Translations under genes and position numbers: made by a program
Origin: an uncultured Prevotellaceae bacterium
GTDB lineage: Bacteria > Bacteroidota > Bacteroidia > Bacteroidales > Bacteroidaceae
Direction of reading: 5' to 3'
Length of the DNA: 38,567 bases
Assembly: GCA_900318585.1 (NCBI GenBank)
Contig: ONKY01000126.1
Location: 1-38,567 of the forward strand
The notes under the pieces: generated by a model
What the model was told of the DNA's origin: nothing
Databases searched by the model: none
Seen by the model: the letters and a program-made list of their open reading frames with translations, nothing else
Shown: piece by piece, positions 33,901 through 38,567 of the stretch
How the letters are laid out: every line of letters begins with the position of its first letter
Numbering within the stretch: the first letter of the stretch is position 1

Positions 33901-35061
33901 CGTAACCAAATTAGTGAGGCAGAAATGGAAAATCTTGTGAATAGCCTGCCTCAGAGTCAATATACCCAATATGAAGGAAGTACGCTCTATGCCATTGACT
34001 TGACATATCTGGACGAGCAGAATGTCATGAACACCAGACAGGTGGCCGCAGCAGAAGCCAAAGGCTGGACGGTTCTGGCCCGTACCCTAAGCGGCAACAC
34101 CATCATCGATGCCAAGTACGAAGGCTCTGAGCCTACATTCGTTCCAGGCCTCGCCATTGATGCCACGAACTTCCCCGACGCTAACTTCCGCAACTACCTG
34201 CTGGCTCAGGACTACGGCAAGGACGGCGTGCTGACGGAGGAGGAGATAGAGAACCTGAAGTCTTTAGACGTCAAAGAGATGTCGATTGCCGACCTGACGG
34301 GCATTGAGCACTTCACGGCCTTGGAGAGACTCATCTGCTCAGGCAACCTGCTGACGGCATTGGACGTTAGCAAGAACACGAAGCTGCAGACGCTCGACTG
34401 CGACGGCAACACGGAAATCACGTCGCTCGACTTGTCGAAGAACACCGAGCTGACCATACTGTATTGCGGCTTCCTGAAACTCACGTCAATCGACTTGTCG
34501 AAGAACACGAAGCTGACGCTCGTAGGTGTTTCGGACAACCAGCTGACATCCCTCGACGTGTCGATGCTACCGGAGCTGGACTGCATCCTGTGCGGTAACA
34601 ACCAGCTGACATCGCTGGACGTGTCGCATAATCCCAAGTTGGTACAGCTCACCTGCCATAACAACCAGCTGAAGACGCTCGACCTGTCAAAGAACCCGCT
34701 GCTGACCTACATCCAATGCTGGAGGAACCAGATTCGGGGCATCTGGATGGAAGCCATGGTTAGCGGCTTGCCCACGGTGAGCAACGGCACCATTCAGGTT
34801 TGCCGCGTGGAGACGGCTGACGGCAACGAGATGACGAAGGAGCAGGTGACTGCCGCCAAGACTAAGGGCTGGCAGCCGAAATACTACGACATCGCCAGCG
34901 ATGCCTGGAAGGACTACGAGGGCATTGATACCGGCATTGACGCCATGGACGGCACGAACTCCACCGACGCCCCGTGGTACACCCTTGATGCCCGCAAGCT
35001 GCAGGTGAAGCCCGCGAAGAAGGGCGTGTATATCAGAAATGGCAAATTAGTGATCAAGTAA
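30955..35061 (+). CDS. Giant five-module leucine-rich repeat protein with EF-hand-like loops
   Basis: A 1368-residue secreted protein with a signal peptide (1-22, ending GVQAQ). Five modules start near residues 23, 287, 490, 856 and 1066, each opening [IV]xINATNFPD[EA]NFR. In modules 3-5 an EF-hand-type loop follows (DYGQDGVLTEEE, 510-521; also 876-887 and 1086-1097); in 1 and 2 the first ligand is Gly. Then come 21-23-residue LRRs (LTSLDLSNNPKLKEL pattern) and a cap with SLP..., EQVAAAKAKGW. The C-terminus, WYTLDARKLQVKPAKKGVYIRNGKLVIK-like, resembles the short sorting tail of Bacteroidales secreted proteins. It is likely a surface or adhesion protein; ligand unknown. Confidence 0.85.
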   Translation: MKKRIFTLLFGLAAMTTGVQAQVAINATNFPDENFRNWLLDPSNIRGYGADGVLTEIELETTRSISIVKKNVNDLTGIGYFTWLRDLSCANNQITSLDLSQNTMLRTLTIYGNPLTSLKVTEDLEALLCAEQDLAPLNISRFTKLKLLRIEQINLQSIDLSCYPELDRLSLIATNLSALDLSNNPKLKELDCSNNKLTALDFSNNPLINKISCSRNMIRGAAMDALVSSLPEVTGGTLYVHYFEGENGNEMTTEQVAAAKAKGWQPQYTDPRDYQIKDYDGVAPEGVPINATNFPDENFRLWLLDPSNINGYGADGYLTKAEVAEIKFMEIGYVDTEDLNGIRFISELDTLICGHLSLKKFDDLPALTKLTILGCDGNQLTSLDLSNCRELKELYCSDNKLTSLDLSNNPNLREIGCYGNCIDETEMGKLVESLPTVSDGNFYVMNLSDGAFEENIISKEQVAAARAKGWTVKALKNGRYEWYEGMATGIAINATNFPDANFRNHLLAQDYGQDGVLTEEEIPVITEIDVTGKEIKDLTGIGYFTALTSLYCGTNQLTTLDVTKNTALKTLRCYENQLTTLDLTKNTALENLMIQYNQIKTIDLSKNVLLKMIFITGNPLTALNTSTLVNLEQILGGKQDLSILQLSNNKKLTTLNFVDAVWPGIDLSQFPVLTELSLSRMNLKTIDVSKNPALEGLFVTGNQLTSLDVSKNPKLKFLQFPKNQLTTIDLSNNPELEQLNCSENKITTLDLSKNPKLWILYCSSNQLTTLDFSNNPKIDRIECAKNRIRGAGLDAMINSLPRLAGWLFFLNEEAANGNAMTSEQLSATLRKGWTTQYFNVANNQWETYYGPATPDVAINATNFPDANFRKYLLAQDYGKDGVLTYDEIINVKEIVVEGLSIADLTGINYFIALNTLYCGNNQLTTLDVSKLQSMWNLRCTNNKLTTLDLSNNTMLYTCYCGYNQLTSLDLSNNFRLDYLEIWRNQISEAEMENLVNSLPQSQYTQYEGSTLYAIDLTYLDEQNVMNTRQVAAAEAKGWTVLARTLSGNTIIDAKYEGSEPTFVPGLAIDATNFPDANFRNYLLAQDYGKDGVLTEEEIENLKSLDVKEMSIADLTGIEHFTALERLICSGNLLTALDVSKNTKLQTLDCDGNTEITSLDLSKNTELTILYCGFLKLTSIDLSKNTKLTLVGVSDNQLTSLDVSMLPELDCILCGNNQLTSLDVSHNPKLVQLTCHNNQLKTLDLSKNPLLTYIQCWRNQIRGIWMEAMVSGLPTVSNGTIQVCRVETADGNEMTKEQVTAAKTKGWQPKYYDIASDAWKDYEGIDTGIDAMDGTNSTDAPWYTLDARKLQVKPAKKGVYIRNGKLVIK

Positions 35062-35073
35062 AAAGCATTTGTT

Positions 35074-35526
35074 ATGACTATACTTAAATTGAGCGTCAGA
35101 TGGTGCTTGCTGCTGATACTGCTGGCGCTGCCATTGGGTGGACAAGCGCAAGTTGAGAAAAAAGCATATCTCTGCATTGAAAAAAGAGATGGTGAGATTG
35201 TAAAGTTGCCTATCACGGAGAATTCGCCTGAAGTGCACTATATCATGGGCCTTCCTGATGCTAATGGCCATCGGGATCGTGGTCTGGAAATCAGATATAT
35301 AGACCGTTCCGTCAGTTTATTGTGTGATGAGGTTAAACGGCTGACTACTACTATTGAGGTCACGAATGCATTGGAACCCCTCAATATGGATGAGGGCGAT
35401 GCAACCTCGGGCATCTATACCCTGAGTGGTGTACGGGTGAGACGTTCAGGCAACATGAATAAACTGCCTAAGGGAATCTATGTGATTAAGCAAGGAAGTA
35501 AAATCCAAAAACAGGTGAACCGATGA
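35074..35526 (+). CDS. Small secreted protein with sorting-tail-like C-terminus
   Basis: A 150-residue exported protein of unknown function. A signal peptide spans about 1-26 (LLLILLALPLGGQAQ). The middle (about 30-100) is a small beta-rich domain with DGEIVKLPITENSPEVHYIM. The C-terminus (about 112-150) reads SGIYTLSGVRVRR...LPKGIYVIKQGSKIQKQV, close in pattern to the tail of the LRR protein before it and to T9SS type A C-terminal signals. It starts 12 bases after the LRR gene, and its stop overlaps the next start in an ATGA, so these three genes form a tight set. The opening of the following M64 fusion (GQPCVVRLASGDSIITDMMM) is a similar small domain. Confidence 0.75.
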   Translation: MTILKLSVRWCLLLILLALPLGGQAQVEKKAYLCIEKRDGEIVKLPITENSPEVHYIMGLPDANGHRDRGLEIRYIDRSVSLLCDEVKRLTTTIEVTNALEPLNMDEGDATSGIYTLSGVRVRRSGNMNKLPKGIYVIKQGSKIQKQVNR

Positions 35527-37790
35527 AGCGAATTTCTCTTTTGCTCATGATGGCTGTAGCAGTCGCAATGAGTACTTTCGCCCAACAGAACATATCCGGA
35601 CAGCCATGCGTCGTCAGACTGGCTTCTGGCGACAGCATTATCACAGACATGATGATGGGTGGGTTGTCACCGCGTTTTGAAAATGGGGAAATAGTTTGGC
35701 GTGTAGGATTTGATACAGAGCCAAGGCATTTGGACATTAAGAACGTGGAGAGCGTAGAGTTTCTTACAATAGAAGAAAGCATGGCTTCCGCTCGTGAAGC
35801 TTTGATAAAATTCTATAAGGCAATGGATGGAGACCACTGGTACAACAATACTAATTGGTGCTCTGACAAACCCATTAACGAGTGGTATGGCGTGACAACC
35901 CTTAACCGCCCATACGTCTGGGATTTGTCTTTGGCAGAAAACAATCTGAAAGGTGAAATGCCTGACAATGGCGTGCTCTTTGGTATGGGGCCTTTTATAG
36001 GACTGTATTTATTGCAAAACGATATCTCAGGCTCTATCCCATCCGACTTGCTAAGGAATGTCCAGATACAGGACCTCGGATTATCCACTAATCAACTGAC
36101 AGGTGAATTACCGTCGGCATTGGTTGATTATCCCTACCTACATCGACTTCAAGCTAGTGATAACAAATTGACGGGCGAGATTCCCGCAGGCGTTGCCCGA
36201 CTGATGGATAAGAAACATAATCTGTACTTATCAGGCAACGACTTCAGCGGGAAAGTTCCAGAAGCCGTGATCAACCATCCGAGGTTTCACTTGATGTGGA
36301 ACGATATTGTGCCACAAGGCGGACATCTTACCCTGCCTGACATCCCTGGCTATCGTCTGGATGTGACCGACTTGGATGGAAACACATTCAATACCACCGA
36401 TATCTACAAGAACAATGAGTACACGTTAATTTTTAACTATGAAACGGCATCGGGAGAGTATACCGACAAACTGAAGAAATTCTACGAAACTTATAAGAAT
36501 AAAGGGTTTGAGGTGCTTGGCATGAATCCGAGCGATACTGAGGATGTGAACGACTATCTACATGCTAACAATATCTCATGGCTCAACCTCGATTCCAAGT
36601 CCTTCATGAATGAAATTGGCGCTTATTATCTGTATCTCAATTTCGTTAATTTGGTTGATAAAAACGGCAATATCGTTTTTACCAGTCTGATGGACGAAAC
36701 CGGCAAGATGGAAGATAAGTGGGGCAGCAGCACACGCGACCAACAGCTGTTCGACGTTCTGGAAGACAGGTTCGGAAAGGTGGACTTCACACCTTATACC
36801 TCTACCGACTATTCGCGCGACGGTGAGGTGATGACCCTACAGACGGCTACCGTTGGCAATGGCGTGGACATCGTATTCATGGGCGATGCCTTTGTAGACA
36901 AGGACATGGAGCCAGGCGGACGCTACGAACAGAGGATGCGTGATGCGATGGAGCAGTTCTTTGCCTACGAGCCCTACACGTCGCTGCGCAACCGCTTCAA
37001 CGTCTATGCCGTGAAGGTGGTGTCGCCCAATGCCGAAATGTATGAGGGTGCCCATCAGGCCATCACGAGCGACGCTCAGGCTTTTGAATATGCCAAAAAG
37101 ATTCCGACACTCATTCCCAACCGTCCGCTGCGTGTCAACCTCATCTACAATTCGTATAATGCCGGTCGTAGTATCACCTATATGTATGGAGACCAGTCCT
37201 ACTTGGCACTGCTCATGAACGGTGTGAACCGTGTGCTTAACCACGAATGTGGCGGACACGGCATCGGACGCCTGACTGACGAATATGTGGAGAATAAGGG
37301 CAGCACGGCTCCACAGGAGATGAAAGACTACTACGAGCGGATGTGGACGGAATACGGACGTGGTGCCAATATCGACATGCACAGCGACGTCACCCAGACT
37401 CGCTGGGCACGCTTTGCCGCCGATTCCCGCTATGCATCAGAAGGCTTGGGTGCCTATGAAGGCAGCGGCCTCTATTCGTTTGGTATCTACCGTCCCACGA
37501 AGAACAGCATGATGCGCTACAACGACATGCCCTTCAATGCTCCTTCGCGCGAGGCCATCTACAAGTATGTGATGCAGGAGAGCGAAGGTCCCGGCTGGGA
37601 GTATGACTATGAGACGTTCGTCGAGTTCGACGCGAAAGGCCGAGAGGAGTTTGCCGCTGGGCACTCAGTACAGCAGGCACGTTCGAAGGATACACCTGAG
37701 CAAGACAAGGAACTGCAGACGCTACCTCCTGTCATGAAGCAGGGAACGTGGCAGGATGCCATGAAGAATCCCACGAAGCTCAGCCATTAA
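35523..37790 (+). CDS. LRR - thioredoxin-like - M64 metallopeptidase fusion
   Basis: A 755-residue secreted multidomain protein. Signal peptide 1-20 (STFAQ). Residues ~85-265 are plant-type LRRs (ALIKFYKAMDGDHWYNNTNW cap, then LTGELPSALVDYPYLHRL-like repeats). Residues ~270-410 resemble a thioredoxin/AhpC-TSA fold (PDIPGYRLDVTDLDGNTF, YKNKGFEVLGMNPSDTEDV, NLVDKNGNIVF) without a CxxC. Residues ~420-690 are the M64 peptidase: VDIVFMGDAFVDKDM and the zinc region NHECGGHGIGRLTDEY. Here His574 and His579 are separated as HEXXXH, one residue more than the HEFGH of the other M64 protein at 8567-9811. GC content rises visibly after ~36730. The start overlaps the previous stop. Confidence 0.85.
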   Translation: MKRISLLLMMAVAVAMSTFAQQNISGQPCVVRLASGDSIITDMMMGGLSPRFENGEIVWRVGFDTEPRHLDIKNVESVEFLTIEESMASAREALIKFYKAMDGDHWYNNTNWCSDKPINEWYGVTTLNRPYVWDLSLAENNLKGEMPDNGVLFGMGPFIGLYLLQNDISGSIPSDLLRNVQIQDLGLSTNQLTGELPSALVDYPYLHRLQASDNKLTGEIPAGVARLMDKKHNLYLSGNDFSGKVPEAVINHPRFHLMWNDIVPQGGHLTLPDIPGYRLDVTDLDGNTFNTTDIYKNNEYTLIFNYETASGEYTDKLKKFYETYKNKGFEVLGMNPSDTEDVNDYLHANNISWLNLDSKSFMNEIGAYYLYLNFVNLVDKNGNIVFTSLMDETGKMEDKWGSSTRDQQLFDVLEDRFGKVDFTPYTSTDYSRDGEVMTLQTATVGNGVDIVFMGDAFVDKDMEPGGRYEQRMRDAMEQFFAYEPYTSLRNRFNVYAVKVVSPNAEMYEGAHQAITSDAQAFEYAKKIPTLIPNRPLRVNLIYNSYNAGRSITYMYGDQSYLALLMNGVNRVLNHECGGHGIGRLTDEYVENKGSTAPQEMKDYYERMWTEYGRGANIDMHSDVTQTRWARFAADSRYASEGLGAYEGSGLYSFGIYRPTKNSMMRYNDMPFNAPSREAIYKYVMQESEGPGWEYDYETFVEFDAKGREEFAAGHSVQQARSKDTPEQDKELQTLPPVMKQGTWQDAMKNPTKLSH

Positions 37791-37805
37791 GCGCGGTGGA
37801 AAGAT

Positions 37806-37837
37806 CCCCGGAATTCCTTTGGAGTTTCGGGGTTTTT
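37806..37837 (+). terminator. Terminator after the M64 fusion gene
   Basis: A 12-base-pair stem (37806-37817 with 37821-37832, two G-T pairs) closes over a TTT loop and is followed by five T, 15 bases past the stop. Confidence 0.85.
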
Positions 37838-37940
37838 ATTGCTCACAGATTATTCGGACAAGCTTCTTCGCTCATTTCCAATTCTCATAGGTGCTCAGGC
37901 GAGCAGAGCTCCGTACAATTATCCATTATACTAAAAAATG

Positions 37941-38355
37941 CCCGCACGTGTCGCACGTCCCGCACGTAAAATTTTTCTTAAACTACCGCTCGATCTCTGG
38001 TCGCTTGCCAGAGCAAGAACGGATTAAACGGATTGTTGTATTAAGTACGGTTTCAGCTGGGAGAAGTGTGACGCAAATTTTGTTCCTGTCCGTGAAACAA
38101 TTGTAAAGTACGGGCTTAGATTAAATTCTCGAGAGAATTTGATGCTAAACCACCGATTTACGATGCTAAACCAGTGGTTTACGAGTCTAAACCAGTGGTA
38201 TACGAGTCTAAAGCACTGGTTTAGAATTATTCCACAGGCTGGAATAATTTGTTTCAAGGCATTCTGATTGCTGAAACTGTACTTAATATAACAATCCGTT
38301 TAATCCGTCATAGTTTAAGAAAAATTTTACGTGCGGGACGTGCGACACGTGCGGG
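37941..38355. mobile_element. 415-bp element bounded by long inverted repeats (MITE-like, unclassified)
   Basis: The outer arms 37941-37985 and 38311-38355 are perfect 45-bp inverted copies, each holding three tandem 9-mers of ACGTGCGGG type. Inner arms 38021-38057 and 38270-38306 match over 37 bp with two mismatches. The left side has an extra ~35 bp (37986-38020) with the CTCTGG/CCAGAG hairpin related to the kinase-gene insert. The core holds the AAATTCTC/GAGAATTT palindrome, four 21-bp units, and a perfect 10-bp stem (38225-38249). No protein gene is credible. Poly-A/T tracts flank both ends; no clear target duplication was found. Confidence 0.6.
38141..38224. repeat. Four tandem 21-bp units
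   Basis: Units at 38141-38161, 38162-38182, 38183-38203 and 38204-38224, consensus GATGCTAAACCAGTGGTTTAC. Within the unit AAACCA-G-TGGTTT is a perfect dyad. The phase and unit match the array at 2884-2988. Confidence 0.8.
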
Positions 38356-38432
38356 TGTTTTTCTGTTATTCTTATATATGCATGAGTCATTCGTGCCCAT
38401 TCGTGTTGCGCCGCAGGCAATAATCTAACGAA

Positions 38433-38469
38433 AGACGCGAAGCATAACCGGTACGGTTGCTTCGCGTCT
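38433..38469 (-). terminator. Stem-loop after tRNA-Thr, probable terminator
   Basis: An 11-bp perfect stem (38433-38443 with 38459-38469), extended by AACC/GGTT past a 2-base bulge, lies 15 bases beyond the tRNA 3' end on the minus strand. The tail is only moderately T-rich (TTTCGTT). Confidence 0.6.
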
Positions 38470-38483
38470 CATTGTTTGGGGAG

Positions 38484-38557
38484 AGCCTCTTGTCGGATTC
38501 GAACCAACGACCCCGAGATTACAAATCACGTGCTCTGGCCAACTGAGCTAAAGAGGC
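38484..38557 (-). tRNA. tRNA-Thr (anticodon UGU)
   Basis: On the minus strand a full 74-base cloverleaf folds: acceptor GCCTCTT/AAGAGGC, D arm GCTC/GAGC with AGTTGGCCA loop, anticodon loop TTTGTAA (TGT), 5-base variable region and T arm with TTCGAAT loop. The anticodon stem has one T-T mismatch. Discriminator is T; CCA is not encoded. Confidence 0.95.
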
Positions 38558-38567
38558 AGGGTGGGCA

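Noticed and set aside
38024-38257. Minus-strand frame with heptapeptide repeats (FRLVNHW)
   Set aside because: The heptads are just the translated 21-bp DNA units; the frame lies inside the inverted-repeat element with no start signal. Similar heptads appear at 2884-2988 in a frame broken by stops.

Overview
The window looks like a chromosomal segment of a Bacteroidales bacterium, most likely Prevotella or a close relative. Evidence: Bacteroidota-type -7 promoter boxes (TAnnTTTG) upstream of many genes, few Shine-Dalgarno sites, a NuoC-NuoD fusion next to nuoA and nuoB, and several Bacteroidales-typical families (HU-CCDC81/SPOR protein, M64 and C11 peptidases, short secretion-tail-like C-termini). 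This is read from sequence and family knowledge only; no search was run.

Layout. 1-2533 (minus): start of a complex I operon, nuoA-nuoB-nuoCD, with overlapping genes; nuoCD runs off the left edge. 2534-3136: 600 bp non-coding with five tandem 21-bp units and the rpsP terminator. 3137-3694: rpsP with a long Ala/Lys/Glu tail. 3849-5074: family 2 glycosyltransferase and L-rhamnose mutarotase. 5082-5699: TetR regulator, divergent from a long plus-strand run (5812-13921) of malic enzyme/phosphotransacetylase fusion, short FolK-like protein, secreted M64 peptidase, NhaC-type antiporter, nucleotidyltransferase-like protein, glutamate formimidoyltransferase and M15-like peptidase. 13979-15341 (minus): rfbC and a lipoprotein. 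15469-16976: HU-CCDC81/SPOR membrane protein translationally coupled to a zinc-ribbon/FHA protein. 16978-19317 (minus): large MscS channel, divergent from a BadF-type sugar kinase and an ATP-grasp-like protein, then a secreted GH43 enzyme.

23191-28707 (minus) is the most system-like block: zinc-ribbon membrane protein, TPR-transmembrane-PP2C phosphatase, RsbW-like ATPase, STAS anti-anti-sigma protein, soluble histidine kinase and a beta-barrel protein, closely spaced. It reads as a partner-switching signalling cassette with no sigma factor beside it; the kinase, coupled to the STAS gene, could be the output.

28822-37790 is a surface/secretion region: GH25 lysozyme-like protein divergent from a C11 lipoprotein peptidase, then three linked secreted proteins: a 1368-residue five-module LRR protein with EF-hand-like loops, a 150-residue protein with a sorting-like tail, and an LRR-thioredoxin-like-M64 fusion whose zinc motif is HEXXXH rather than HEXXH. 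The right end holds a 415-bp element bounded by long inverted repeats and carrying more 21-bp units, then tRNA-Thr(UGU).

Repeat biology is the second theme. The 21-bp units occur at both ends of the window, and a 24-bp piece of the right-end element recurs with three transitions inside the sugar-kinase coding region, where a 74-bp inverted-repeat element appears to have been absorbed in frame.
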